Of a stretch of 64,000 bases of DNA, positions 1-11,953 are shown piece by piece. Position numbers and translations under genes: made by a program. The notes under the pieces were generated by a model. The model was given only the letters and a program-made list of their open reading frames with translations, did no database searches and was not told the DNA's origin. Origin of the DNA: Blastochloris tepida (GTDB lineage Bacteria > Pseudomonadota > Alphaproteobacteria > Rhizobiales > Xanthobacteraceae). The DNA lies in contig NZ_AP018907.1 in the NCBI RefSeq assembly GCF_003966715.1, positions 3,088,001 through 3,152,000 of the forward strand, written 5' to 3'. Position 1 is the first letter of the stretch. Every line of letters begins with the position of its first letter.

Positions 1-169
1 AACCATCGACACCCTCGGCGCGGAAGCGCCCGACCCATTTGGCGACCGTCTTCGGCGTGGTGTTGTAGCGACGCGCGGCCTCGGCATTGGTCAGTCCGCC
101 ATCCACCACGGCGCCCACCATCACCTCTCGACCTTTCGGGGTCAGGCGAGCATTCTTGTGAGTGTCCAT
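1..169 (-). CDS. IS481-family transposase, N-terminal part (cut by window edge)
   Basis: Read from ATG at 169 the protein begins MDTHKNARLTPKGREVMV and runs through a helix-turn-helix (NAEAARRYNTTPKTVAKWV) before leaving the window after 56 codons. The opening and the 'SKAQAA..Y.VS..TVAKWV.RF.AEG' pattern are typical of IS481 transposases, whose N-terminal helix-turn-helix binds the element ends. The DDE catalytic domain is outside the window. A purine-rich GGAGGACCG lies just upstream of the ATG as ribosome binding site. Family is well supported; whether the full gene is intact cannot be seen. Confidence 0.8.
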   Translation of the reverse strand, partial: MDTHKNARLTPKGREVMVGAVVDGGLTNAEAARRYNTTPKTVAKWVGRFRAEGVDG

Positions 170-251
170 TCGGTCCTCCGCGAATCACTGACGTCTGGCG
201 ACATCAGCGTTCCCGGCCAGGGCCGAATGGACAACCTCCTGAAAGCCCACA
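1..251 (-). mobile_element. IS481-family insertion sequence, one end only
   Basis: The window opens inside a transposase gene read on the minus strand, and a probable element end lies near 251. Read on the minus strand the end begins TGTGGGCTTTCAGGAGG; IS481-family elements start with TGT and have imperfect terminal repeats, which fits. The other end lies outside the window, so completeness and target duplication cannot be judged. The end lies within a few bases of repeat A1 (255-420), so the element seems to have inserted at or next to that repeat. Confidence 0.7.
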
Positions 252-254
252 CCT

Positions 255-420
255 AGAGCGTGATCCGATCTGACTGCATCAGATCGGACGCTCTAAGCCT
301 TTGGTTTGTCGCATTCTCTTTCGCAAAACCGGTGCCCACTTTTGCGGAGAATGCCCTAAGTCTTTGGTTTGTCGCATTTTCTTTCGCGCAACCGGTATCC
401 ACTTGTGCGGAAAATGCTCT
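255..420. repeat. Intergenic palindromic repeat, family A (copy A1, with module 1 doubled)
   Basis: Two modules are seen. A short palindrome, CCGATCTGA...TCAGATCGG, lies at 264-290. It is followed by two tandem copies of a hairpin module running from GCATTCTCTTTCGCAAAACC to GGAGAATGC (around 311-352) and from GCATTTTCTTTCGCGCAACC to GGAAAATGC (around 373-417). The second hairpin copy is identical, in inverted orientation, to the module at 41987-42040. Other copies: 14879-14979, 20672-20776, 30928-30980, plus fragments. Confidence 0.85.
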
Positions 421-836
421 AAGGCCGGCGTTCAGGCGCCCGGCTCGGCGAAGACCCCGGTTTCGCGCGCGGATTCGCCAGCGCGTTTGCCCTCTCCCGC
501 CATCTCCATCGTTCGCCCGCCACCGATCGCGCCGCCACCGATCGCGCCGCCACTGCCGGCAGGTCGCGAGCGAGCCATGTTGAATCGGCGTTTCCCGCGC
601 AAGGACGGAGGCTTAAGCGCGTGCTCGGCTGTAATTAGCGCGCAGGCCGCCGAGATTCCGCGCCGGGCACCTTGATTGTTCCCAGATCCGCCCGATAATC
701 GGCCACAAAAGTTCAAGCGCGCTTCAGCGCGATCAGCGACATTTTAATCGTTTTGCATCGCAATATTTCCGTGTTTCACAATGTTTTTGACGTTGATTTT
801 GCATTTTCCAGAGGACAACCTTGGGCAACCGGTCGC
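421..836. other. Intergenic region, no gene recognised
   Basis: This gap between repeat A1 and the LuxR-type gene holds no ORF with recognisable protein features. It contains two direct repeats of CACCGATCGCGCCGCCA near 521-553 and an AT-richer segment at 730-800 (TTTTAATCG, GCAATATTTCC, TTTCACAATG) that probably contains the promoter of the downstream gene. No clear -35/-10 pair can be fixed. Confidence 0.4.
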
Positions 837-1547
837 ATGTCTAACTCCGATCCGCTTGCGCCGGTCCGACCGGACATGTCCAGCGAGGCGGCGCAACGTT
901 TCCAGCGGCTGCTCGATCGGGTTGCCGCAAGTATCCGGTTCGAGATCTACGCTGTCGGCGGGGCGCCGGTCGCGTGGCGCAGCATCCGCAAAGGCACGCT
1001 CCTGGCCACCAACGTGCCGGACGATTTCCGCACCCGCTACATCGAGAACCGCGAATACGAGCGCGACCCGCTGATCGTGGTCCTGCGGGCCGCAAGCCGA
1101 CCGGTTCGCACCGCCGACATCCGCGCCGCGGCCGAGGCCGAGCCGGCGCTGATGCCGAACTTCGTCGCCATCGGCGAGGCGCTGGGGACCGCCGTGGTGG
1201 CGGTTCCGTTGCGGTTCCGGGGGCGGCTCGGCGGCGGCGTGATCTTCCGGCGCCGCGAGCCCGAATTCACCGATGCCGAGGTGGAATATCTGGAGCTGGT
1301 GGCGCCGGCCCTGCACCTCGCCGCGCTCGATCTGCCGGCGGCCGCGCCCACCAACGACCTGACGGCACGCGAACGCGAATGCCTAGCCTGGACCTCGGTC
1401 GGCAAGACCGCCTGGGAAATCGGCAGCATTCTCGGCATTTCCGAGCACACCGCGGTGGCCCACCTGAATGCGGCGGTGCGCAAGCTCGGCGCCGCCTCCC
1501 GCGCCCATGCTGTCGCCGAGGCGCTTCGCCGCGGCCTGATCGAATAG
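837..1547 (+). CDS. LuxR-family transcriptional regulator with degenerate autoinducer-binding domain
   Basis: A 236-residue protein with two parts. Residues about 20-160 match the autoinducer-binding fold. Residues about 172-232 are a LuxR/GerE helix-turn-helix (LTARERECLAW, then KTAWEIGSILGISEHTAVAH). Of the six classical ligand-pocket residues of TraR/LuxR, the Tyr and Asp-Pro pair are present (YIENREYERDPL). The first Trp is Phe (FRTRY) and the second Trp is missing (RPVRTADI), so classical acyl-homoserine lactone binding is doubtful. No luxI-type gene is nearby. ATG at 837 was chosen because the domain starts soon after; an in-frame ATG at 753 would add 28 residues of no recognisable content. 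Targets are unknown. Confidence 0.8.
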   Translation: MSNSDPLAPVRPDMSSEAAQRFQRLLDRVAASIRFEIYAVGGAPVAWRSIRKGTLLATNVPDDFRTRYIENREYERDPLIVVLRAASRPVRTADIRAAAEAEPALMPNFVAIGEALGTAVVAVPLRFRGRLGGGVIFRRREPEFTDAEVEYLELVAPALHLAALDLPAAAPTNDLTARERECLAWTSVGKTAWEIGSILGISEHTAVAHLNAAVRKLGAASRAHAVAEALRRGLIE

Positions 1548-1915
1548 ACGATTGCCGAAGGACCGGCCGCGATCAGGGCCTGCCGCCCGCGGCGACCGCC
1601 GAGGCTGCGTCCGGAAACCATGGGAAAACCTTAAGGTCCGGCCGCGAACTTTATCGCCACGCGCGGGTTGCATGTCTGGCATGCTACGATACTATAACTC
1701 CCGCAAGTTGCATACCGATATTGGTCGTAACAGACGAACGTATCGTTTCCCGGCCGAAACCCGCTGAATACGCGCCCGAAGAAACTCCAGGGTGGTGTAA
1801 TGTTACTAGAAATGGGAATGTTTCGACAGTCGGCTATCCGCCATCGTTCGCTTCAGGATAGCGGGTTGATTCGCGGCCGGTTCAGCGGGCAGGCGCGTGG
1901 GCGGAGTGACAGGGG
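1548..1915. other. Intergenic region, no gene recognised
   Basis: About 370 bases between the LuxR-type gene and the membrane protein. Positions 1680-1850 are clearly AT-richer than the surroundings (ATGCTACGATACTATAAC near 1681, GGTGTAATGTTACTAG near 1793) and are likely promoter DNA. No ORF here shows protein features, and no strong terminator hairpin with a T-run is seen after the LuxR gene. Confidence 0.4.
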
Positions 1916-2761
1916 ATGCGCGCGGACTGTGGCGAGTCCGGAGTTCCGGACAGCGTAAATGGCGCGGCAGGAGACGCACGGGTGCTGTCGATGGTGAAGC
2001 CGGTGAGTGGTGCCGTGCCGCTGTCGCCGGGCCTCGTCGACGATGAGACGGTCAATGATGCCCTGGCCCAGGTGCTGGCCAGCGGTCGGCTGCGCAGCGC
2101 CGTGCAGTTGCGGCGCTTCCTCGCCTTCGTGGTCGAGGAGAGCCTGGCTGGCCGCGGCGACAAGCTGAAGGCCTACACCATCGCCACGCGCGCCCTCGGC
2201 CGGCCCAGCGATTTCGATCCGGGCAAGGACCCGATCGTGCGAGTGGAGGCGACGCGGCTGCGCGCCGCCCTCACCGCCTATTATGCCGACGAGGGCCGCG
2301 ACGCCGCGCTGCGTTTCCACATGCTGCCGGGCTCGTACCGGCCGCTGGTCGAGACGCGCGAGGGGCTCGGCATCTCGGTCGAGGTGCCGGCGGCGGCATC
2401 GCCGGAGGCCGAGCCGGCCGAACCCGCGGTAACGGCGGCCGAAGCGCCCGCCGATGCGGAGCGCGACAAGCGGCTGGTCGTGTGGCTGGCCAGTGCCGCG
2501 CTTGCCGTCTCGGTGATCTGCACCAGCCTCGCCGGATTCGGCGTCTATATGCTGAACCAGCACATCATGGTGATCCATGGCGGGCCGAGCCTGACCGAAA
2601 CCCTGCCGCTTCCCCCCTTTCTGGCGCCCGGCGCACCGGCGCCGACCGCCCCCGCGGCCAACGGCCCCACCGGCAGCGTTCCAGCGGCGGGAGCGCCCGC
2701 TGCCACCGCGTCTCCTGCCGCTGCGTCTCCTGCCGGCGCGCCCGCCCCCGCCAAGCGCTGA
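1916..2761 (+). CDS. Membrane-anchored protein with N-terminal winged-helix-like domain and Ala/Pro-rich tail
   Basis: 281 residues. Residues about 45-145 carry a pattern (LRRFLAFVVEESLAGRGDKL, GRPSDFDPGKDPIVRVEATR, LPGSYRP) known from the N-terminus of many alphaproteobacterial proteins annotated as adenylate-cyclase-like or TPR regulators, where it is thought to be a winged-helix module. No cyclase or TPR domain follows. Instead there is one membrane segment (about 188-211), then a short tail rich in Ala and Pro. The likely topology is cytoplasmic N-terminus and periplasmic tail. ATG at 1916 has GGAG nine bases upstream; an ATG at 1991 is an alternative start. It lies upstream of gyrB but is separated from it by 333 bases. 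Function is unknown. Confidence 0.65.
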   Translation: MRADCGESGVPDSVNGAAGDARVLSMVKPVSGAVPLSPGLVDDETVNDALAQVLASGRLRSAVQLRRFLAFVVEESLAGRGDKLKAYTIATRALGRPSDFDPGKDPIVRVEATRLRAALTAYYADEGRDAALRFHMLPGSYRPLVETREGLGISVEVPAAASPEAEPAEPAVTAAEAPADAERDKRLVVWLASAALAVSVICTSLAGFGVYMLNQHIMVIHGGPSLTETLPLPPFLAPGAPAPTAPAANGPTGSVPAAGAPAATASPAAASPAGAPAPAKR

Positions 2762-3094
2762 CGGCACGCCCCACTGCAGGCCGCGCCGCCCGCCTTCGCC
2801 GCAGCCGGCGGGTTCGGGCCGGCGCGATCCTCGGACGTTGGAACCACACCGGATTTGTGGCGGACGGGGCGCCGATGCTGGGCCGCTGCGGCCGCACGCC
2901 GGCTGACGGGGCGTGCGCTCCATCGCCCGCGCCCGCCCGCAGGTGTGGCACAATGGCGGCATCCACTTTTGCGCAAAGCGCCCTAATCTTTTGAAAACGC
3001 CTGAAAAAGCACGCGCCGATTTCGCATGAATTCGCCCGCGCGACTGCCTATAGTCCGCCTGCCGATTCCTCGAAAGCCAGGACCGTTTACGTAA
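2762..3094. other. Intergenic region upstream of gyrB, with a family A repeat fragment
   Basis: Contains a decayed half of repeat family A at about 2959-2990 (ATCCACTTTTGCGCAAAGC, then GCCCTAATC). Further on, a TATAGT at 3049-3054 could be the -10 element of the gyrB promoter, but no convincing -35 accompanies it. No gene is recognised. Confidence 0.45.
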
Positions 3095-5521
<2,427 letters not shown>

Positions 5522-5598
5522 GAAGGCTTCCGGCTCGCCGGGAACGCGCATGATCGCGCAGATCGGCGAAGGCCGGCGATGATCCGAGGGCGGTGCGC

Positions 5599-6468
5599 AT
5601 GAAGATCGCTCTGCTGCTTCTGATCGTGCTGTTGATACCGGTGGGTCTCGTCGGCTCTCTCTATCTGACGCAGGACGGGCTCATCTATCCGCGCATCGTC
5701 AACGACGTGCCGCCGCCCAGCGCGGCAGCGGCACGCTTCGAGGCCGTGCATCTGTCCACGCCCGATGGTGCGGAGCTGACCGGCGTCGCGTTCCCGCCCG
5801 AGGGGCCGGAGCGGCCGGGCGTGGCGGCCGCGCCGCGCACCGTGCTGGTGCTCGCCTTCGGCGGCAACGCCCATGACGTGGTGGGCTTTGCCACCTTCCT
5901 CAAGAACACCGTGTTTCCGCAGCCGGGCGTCGCCGTGGCCGGCGTCAGCTATCGCGGCTATGCGAATGCGCTCGGCACCGCGAGCACCGGCGCGCCCTCG
6001 GAGCGCGCGCTCAAGGCCGACGCGCTGCTGGTCCATGACGCCATGGTCGAGCGGTTCAGGCCGGACGCGGTGGTGGCGATCGGCTATTCGCTCGGCTCGG
6101 CGGTGGCGACGTACCTTGCGAGCCAGCGTCCGCTGGCGGGGCTGGTGCTGGTGGCGCCGCCGGCCTCGATCCGCCGGCTGGCCCAGGAGCAGTATCCGCT
6201 CGTGCCGGTGTCGCTGCTGCTCAAGAGCCCGTGGGCGACCGAGGACATCCTGCCCGCTCTGACCCTGCCGGTCACCGCGCTCTACGCTCCGGCCGACGAG
6301 CTGGTGCCGGCCGCGCACATCGAGGTGCTGCGGCAGGCCAATCCGCGGATGACGGTGGTGGCGCTCGAGGATGCCAGCCACGGCACCATCCTCGACCATC
6401 CGCGCCTGCCCCAGGTGCTGCGCGACAGCCTCGCCGCCGCGCTCGCCGCGCCGGTGCCGGCGCGCTGA
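5599..6468 (+). CDS. Alpha/beta-fold serine hydrolase, membrane-anchored or secreted
   Basis: 289 residues. An N-terminal hydrophobic segment (2-22) acts as signal anchor, so the enzyme faces the periplasm. The catalytic triad can be placed: Ser164 in GYSLG, Asp233 in APADELVPAAH and His261 in ASHGTILD. The oxyanion-hole region is FGGNAHD. The layout resembles ABHD12/13/17-like lysophospholipase or thioesterase-type hydrolases; substrate is unknown. ATG at 5599 was chosen over GTG at 5593 because GAGGG at 5586-5590 sits eight bases from the ATG but only two from the GTG. It may be cotranscribed with gyrB. Confidence 0.8.
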   Translation: MKIALLLLIVLLIPVGLVGSLYLTQDGLIYPRIVNDVPPPSAAAARFEAVHLSTPDGAELTGVAFPPEGPERPGVAAAPRTVLVLAFGGNAHDVVGFATFLKNTVFPQPGVAVAGVSYRGYANALGTASTGAPSERALKADALLVHDAMVERFRPDAVVAIGYSLGSAVATYLASQRPLAGLVLVAPPASIRRLAQEQYPLVPVSLLLKSPWATEDILPALTLPVTALYAPADELVPAAHIEVLRQANPRMTVVALEDASHGTILDHPRLPQVLRDSLAAALAAPVPAR

Positions 6469-6652
6469 CGCCCTTGCCTCGCTGGCGCCGGGCTGGTACA
6501 CAGGCGCTGGCGAAGATTGAAATTCGCGTTTTCTATCAACATCATACGGCGCGCTGGCGACGCGCTTCCAGGATGCGCCCCATACGGTGCATCTCCATCC
6601 GCGCAGGAGCGGCCGTTCGGCACGTCGTCCTGTCGCGCATTGCGAGCCCGGC

Positions 6653-7267
6653 ATGACCTTGCGCTTTCATCGCGGCGACCTGCCCGATCTGTCGCACTAT
6701 GGCGCCTCCGTCGCCATCGATACCGAAACCATGGGGCTGATGCCGCACCGCGACCGGCTGTGCGTGGTGCAGCTTTCGCCGGGCGACGGTTCCGCCGACA
6801 TCGTGCAGATTCCGCCCGGCGCGGCGCGGCCCGACAATCTGGTCCGCCTGCTGGCCGATCCCAAGGTGCTGAAGATCTTCCACTTCGCACGTTTCGACCT
6901 GGCGGTGCTGGAGCACGCCTTCGGCGTCATGCCGCAGCCGGTCTACTGCACCAAGATCGCCTCGCGCCTTACCCGCACCTATACCGACAAGCACGGGCTC
7001 AAGGACCTCGTGCGCGACATGCTGGGCATCGACGTGTCCAAGCAGCAGCAGAGCTCGGACTGGGGCGCCGACACCCTGACCGATCCGCAGATCGCCTATG
7101 CGGCAACCGACGTGCTGCATCTGCATGCGCTGAAGGACCGGCTCGACGGCCTGCTCGCCCGCGAGGGCCGCACCGCGCTGGCGCAGGCGTGTTTCGACTT
7201 CCTGCCGACACGCGCCCGCCTCGATCTCGCCGGCTGGCCGGACCAGGATATCTTCGCCCATTCCTGA
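6653..7267 (+). CDS. rnd: Ribonuclease D-type 3'-5' exonuclease, short form
   Basis: 204 residues forming only the DEDDy exonuclease domain. The metal-binding residues are Asp23 and Glu25 (AIDTETMG), Asp82 (FHFARFDLAVL), and Tyr149/Asp153 (YAATDVLHL). The family trims the 3' ends of tRNA precursors and other structured RNAs. The HRDC domains of E. coli RNase D are absent. This short form is common in alphaproteobacteria, where a longer RNase D usually exists elsewhere, so the symbol is provisional. ATG at 6653 places the conserved domain near the N-terminus; upstream in-frame sequence looks non-coding. Confidence 0.85.
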   Translation: MTLRFHRGDLPDLSHYGASVAIDTETMGLMPHRDRLCVVQLSPGDGSADIVQIPPGAARPDNLVRLLADPKVLKIFHFARFDLAVLEHAFGVMPQPVYCTKIASRLTRTYTDKHGLKDLVRDMLGIDVSKQQQSSDWGADTLTDPQIAYAATDVLHLHALKDRLDGLLAREGRTALAQACFDFLPTRARLDLAGWPDQDIFAHS

Positions 7268-7347
7268 GCGCACCTGAGCGTCGGCGTGCGGGACGTGCGG
7301 GCGACGGCGGCGCCGCAGTCGGCTATGGTGGCCGCGTCGAAGGTGGG

Positions 7348-7473
7348 TGATGCGGTTTCCGGCCGATCAGGCCTTCGAGCCGTATTCCGATCGCCGAAAA
7401 TCCCGTTCCCGGACAAGGGGTTTTCGGCGAGGCTGTTTCCGGTATCCCGAAGGGATCAACCGGAAACCGAATG
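7348..7473. repeat. Intergenic palindromic repeat, family B (copy B1, most complete)
   Basis: About 125 bases with inverted ends: TGATGCGGTTTCCGGCCGAT at the left, and GATCAACCGGAAACCGAATG at the right, which is its approximate inverse. Inside is a hairpin, TCGCCGAAAATCCC...GGGGTTTTCGGCGA. Other copies or parts: 11758-11840, 16893-17085 (two elements), 27347-27395, 34924-35065, 35105-35187, 36465-36543, 57543-57682, and a fragment near 63112-63155. Confidence 0.85.
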
Positions 7474-7501
7474 ATCAGGCCGGCCGAGCGAGGCAGAACG
7501 C

Positions 7502-8227
7502 GTGACGATGTCCCAGACCGCAGGCTCGAGACGGTTGCCGCCGGGCCGGCAACTCGACGCCGTGTTCGACCAGCGCCGCGACATCGACGCGGTGTTCCGC
7601 ACGGCGCTGCGCCACAGCCGCCGCGTGCGCATGCTGCGCGTGCTGGTGCCGCTGGTGGCGGTGGTGCTGATCCTGCTGCCGCTCGCCTATTCGGCCATCC
7701 GCTCGATCGCCATCACCGTGCCGCTGGGCGATTTCGGCCGGCTGGTGCTGTCGGGGTCGAAGCTGACCATGGAGGCGCCGCGGCTTGCCGGCTTCACCAA
7801 GGACAACCAGGCCTATGAGGTCACCGCCAAGCGGGCCCAGCAGGACGTCACACAGCCGCATCTGGTCGAGCTGGAGGAGATCCGGGCCAAGGTCGATCTG
7901 GCGGACAAGGGCCGCGCCGACCTGACCGCCGAGCACGGCCAGTTCGACGCCAAGACCGAGCTTCTGACCCTGAGCCGCGGCATCTTCCTCAAATCGAGCG
8001 AGGGCTATGAGGGCCGGCTGACGGAAGCGAAGATCGACGTGCGGGCCGGCACCATCGTCTCGAACAAGCCGGTCGAGCTGAAATTCCTGCAGGGCGACCT
8101 GCGGGCCGACAGCATGGATCTGCGCGACAAGGGCCAGATCGTGCGCTTCGAGGGCGGCGTGGTGCTGAACGTGATGCTGCCGCAATCGGCTGGCACGGCC
8201 GGGGAAGCTTCGGGAGCGCTCCGCTGA
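7502..8227 (+). CDS. lptC: LPS export system protein LptC
   Basis: 241 residues. A cytoplasmic, Arg-rich N-terminus (1-40) is followed by one membrane helix (about 43-66), then a periplasmic beta-jellyroll. LptC links the LptB2FG ATPase to LptA and passes lipopolysaccharide from the inner membrane to the periplasmic bridge. Identification rests on topology, size and position directly before lptA and lptB. GTG at 7502 has GAGG eight bases upstream; the ATG at 7508 would be too far from it. The stop overlaps the lptA start (TGATG), indicating translational coupling. The cytoplasmic extension is longer than in E. coli LptC (191 residues). Confidence 0.85.
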   Translation: MTMSQTAGSRRLPPGRQLDAVFDQRRDIDAVFRTALRHSRRVRMLRVLVPLVAVVLILLPLAYSAIRSIAITVPLGDFGRLVLSGSKLTMEAPRLAGFTKDNQAYEVTAKRAQQDVTQPHLVELEEIRAKVDLADKGRADLTAEHGQFDAKTELLTLSRGIFLKSSEGYEGRLTEAKIDVRAGTIVSNKPVELKFLQGDLRADSMDLRDKGQIVRFEGGVVLNVMLPQSAGTAGEASGALR

Positions 8228-8988
8228 TGCGCGGGTTCACATCTCTGGCCGGCGTTCCGCTGGCCCTTCTCGCCGCGCTTGCGGCCCTCACCCTGGCGCC
8301 GCCGGCCGGCGCGCAGCAGGGCAACGTGCCCAATGCGCTGCAGGGGTTCGCCAAGAATCGCGACAAGCCGGTGCGGATCGAGGCCGCGAGCCTCGAGGTG
8401 CGCGAGCGCGACAAGGCCGCGGTGTTCGCCGGCAATGTGGTGGTCCAGCAGGGCGATACCACCATGCGCTCCAAGCAGCTCGTGGTCCATTACGACCTCG
8501 ATGCCGGCAAGGAGAAAGGCCCGGCGCAATCCCAGGGCCAGACGCAGGACAAATCCAAGTCCGCGAAGCCTTCGGCCACGGCGCAGCCGGCGGCCAAGGC
8601 CGGCGGCGAATCCGTCGCCCCGCGGCAGATCAAGCGGCTGGAGGCCACCGGCGGGGTGATCGTGTCGACCCAGGAGCAGACCGCCACCGGCGACACCGGC
8701 CTGTTCGAGATGGCCACCAATACCGTGACGCTGTCGGGCAATGTCGTGCTGACGCAGGGGCCGAACGTGCTGCGCGGCGAGCGCCTGATCGTCGACCTCA
8801 ATTCCGGCGTCTCGCGCATCGAGGCCGGCAAGGGCGGCACCGGCCGCGTCCAGGGCCTGTTCGTGCCGGGCAGCGAGAAGTCCGGCAAGCAGGATGGCAA
8901 GCAGGAGACCAAGCCGCAATCGCCCGCCATTCCGCAGCCCCAGCCGCCGCGGGCGCCGACGCCGCTCGGCCCTGCGCGCGGCAATTGA
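8227..8988 (+). CDS. lptA: LPS transport periplasmic protein LptA
   Basis: 253 residues. A signal peptide (about 1-31, ending GAQ) is followed by an OstA-like beta-jellyroll that begins PVRIEAASLEVRERDKAAVF. The domain is interrupted around residues 95-133 by a low-complexity Gln/Lys/Ser-rich insert, then resumes (RLEATGGVIVSTQEQTATGD). The C-terminal 40 residues are a charged, Pro/Gln-rich tail. LptA polymerises into the bridge that carries lipopolysaccharide across the periplasm. The insert and tail make it longer than E. coli LptA (185). It is in an operon with lptC (overlapping) and lptB (40 bases downstream). Confidence 0.9.
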   Translation: MRGFTSLAGVPLALLAALAALTLAPPAGAQQGNVPNALQGFAKNRDKPVRIEAASLEVRERDKAAVFAGNVVVQQGDTTMRSKQLVVHYDLDAGKEKGPAQSQGQTQDKSKSAKPSATAQPAAKAGGESVAPRQIKRLEATGGVIVSTQEQTATGDTGLFEMATNTVTLSGNVVLTQGPNVLRGERLIVDLNSGVSRIEAGKGGTGRVQGLFVPGSEKSGKQDGKQETKPQSPAIPQPQPPRAPTPLGPARGN

Positions 8989-9028
8989 GCCGCGGTTCCC
9001 GACATTGCGTCCGGCGGGCTGAACGCTT

Positions 9029-10147
<1,119 letters not shown>

Positions 10148-10224
10148 AGGAAGCGCCCAAGGAGCGGAAGCAAGGTTCGTACCAGACCCCTCCTCCTGTG
10201 TCGTGTTGAAGGCCGATAATCGCC

Positions 10225-11760
10225 ATGGCGCTTTCGCAAAAGCTCGAACTTCGCCAGAGCCAGTCGCTGGTGATGACGCCGCAGCTCATGCAGGCGATCA
10301 AGCTTCTGCAACTCTCCCATCTCGACCTCTCCGCCTATGTCGACGCCGAGCTGGAACGCAACCCGCTGCTGGAGCGGGCGGAGGAGCCGGAATTCTCGAC
10401 CCCCGCCGAGGCCGCAGGCGCCGAGCCCGAGCCGCCGCCCGCCCCCGAGGACCAGCGCGCCGGCGACTGGCTCGAATCCCCGCTTGGCTCGCGCGAGGCG
10501 ATCGAGGCGCGGCTCGATACCGACCTCGGCAACGTGTTCCAGGATGACGGGCCGGCCGAACCTCACCACACCACCTCCGAGCCGGTGGGCTATTCGGAAT
10601 GGGCCTCGGTCGGCGCCGGCGGCCGCCTCGAGGAGGATTCGGACCTCGACGCCTATGTCTCGGCCGCGACCTCGCTCGCCGACCACCTGTCCGAGCAGCT
10701 CGCGCTGGCCGAGCCGGACCCGCGGCGGCGGCTGATCGGCCAGTATCTCATCGACCTCGTCGACGAGGCCGGCTACCTCACCGCCGATCTCGCCGAGGTG
10801 GCGGCCAAGCTCGGCGCGCCCGAGGAGACGGTGGCGGACGTGCTGGCGGTGATCCAGACCTTCGAGCCCTCGGGCGTCGCCGCCCGCTCGCTGGCCGAAT
10901 GCCTCGCTTTGCAGCTCAAGGACCGCGACCGCTTCGACCCGGCGATGGCCGCGCTGGTCGACAATCTGCCGCTCCTCGCCAAGCGCGACTTCGCCGCGCT
11001 CCGGAAACTGTGCGAAGTCGACGACGAGGACCTCGTCGACATGGTGGCCGAGCTGAAGCGGCTCGACCCCAAGCCGGGGCTCGCCTTCGGCGGCGGCCCG
11101 GTGACGCCGATCGTGCCGGACGTGTTCGTGCGTCCGGCGCCCGACGGCGGCTGGCAGGTCGATCTCAACACCGACACCCTGCCGCGCCTCCTGATCAACC
11201 AGAGCTATTTCGGCCGCGTCGCTCCGGCGGCCAAGGACGCCAAGGACAAGACCTTCCTCGCCGACTGCCTGCAGACCGCGACCTGGCTCACCCGCGCCCT
11301 CGACCAGCGGGCCAAGACCATCCTCAAGGTGGCGATGGAGATCACCCGCCAGCAGGACGCCTTCCTCGCCCACGGCGTGGAGCATTTGCGCCCGCTGGTG
11401 CTCAAGACCGTGGCCGACGCCATCTCGATGCATGAATCGACGGTGTCGCGCGTCACCTCCAACAAATACATGGCGACGCCGCGCGGCATCTTCGAGATGA
11501 AATACTTCTTCACCTCGGCGATCGCGGCGGCCGGCGGCGGCGATGCGCATTCGGCGGAGGCCGTGCGCCACCGAATCAAGCAGATGATCGACGCCGAGAG
11601 CGCCGCCGACGTGCTGTCCGACGACACCATCGTCAAGCGGCTGCGCGAGGCCGGCATCGACATCGCCCGGCGCACCGTCGCCAAGTATCGGGAAGGCATG
11701 CGCATTCCCTCCTCCGTCCAGCGCCGGCGCGAGAAGCAGAGCGCGGCCGCCGTATCGTGA
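10225..11760 (+). CDS. rpoN: RNA polymerase sigma-54 factor
   Basis: 511 residues. Region I is the Gln/Leu-rich activator-contact segment (QKLELRQSQSLVMTPQLMQA). Region II is acidic (30-160). The core-binding domain follows, then the DNA-binding region with helix-turn-helix and the RpoN box ARRTVAKYRE near residue 485. It directs transcription that depends on enhancer-binding ATPases, for example for nitrogen control. Placement after lptB and before hpf/ptsN is the classical order. The stop codon TGA (11758-11760) is also the first three bases of a family B repeat. Confidence 0.97.
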   Translation: MALSQKLELRQSQSLVMTPQLMQAIKLLQLSHLDLSAYVDAELERNPLLERAEEPEFSTPAEAAGAEPEPPPAPEDQRAGDWLESPLGSREAIEARLDTDLGNVFQDDGPAEPHHTTSEPVGYSEWASVGAGGRLEEDSDLDAYVSAATSLADHLSEQLALAEPDPRRRLIGQYLIDLVDEAGYLTADLAEVAAKLGAPEETVADVLAVIQTFEPSGVAARSLAECLALQLKDRDRFDPAMAALVDNLPLLAKRDFAALRKLCEVDDEDLVDMVAELKRLDPKPGLAFGGGPVTPIVPDVFVRPAPDGGWQVDLNTDTLPRLLINQSYFGRVAPAAKDAKDKTFLADCLQTATWLTRALDQRAKTILKVAMEITRQQDAFLAHGVEHLRPLVLKTVADAISMHESTVSRVTSNKYMATPRGIFEMKYFFTSAIAAAGGGDAHSAEAVRHRIKQMIDAESAADVLSDDTIVKRLREAGIDIARRTVAKYREGMRIPSSVQRRREKQSAAAVS

Positions 11761-11840
11761 TGCGAAATCCCGTTTCCGAACCGGGATTCTCGCCGAGCCG
11801 GCTTCCGGGCTCCCGAAGGGATCGGCCGGAAACCGAATGA
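11758..11840. repeat. Family B repeat, shortened copy (B2), starting at the rpoN stop
   Basis: Begins TGATGCGAAATCCCG, where TGA is the rpoN stop, contains the hairpin half GGGATTCTCGCCGA, and ends GGCCGGAAACCGAATGA. About 40 bases of the full element are missing. Confidence 0.75.
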
Positions 11841-11953
11841 CGAAGCTGCTGCGCAGGTTCACCCGGATTCCGCTGCCGCCAATTGTAGGCTAAATCACCT
11901 GTGGCCATCGGACTTCGTGCCCCGATGGCGTGGTGCCTTGGAGACAAACAAAA

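Noticed and set aside
255..420. Possible CRISPR array because of repeated palindromes
   Set aside because: Only two tandem repeats, with no regular spacers and no cas genes; copies are scattered as single elements.
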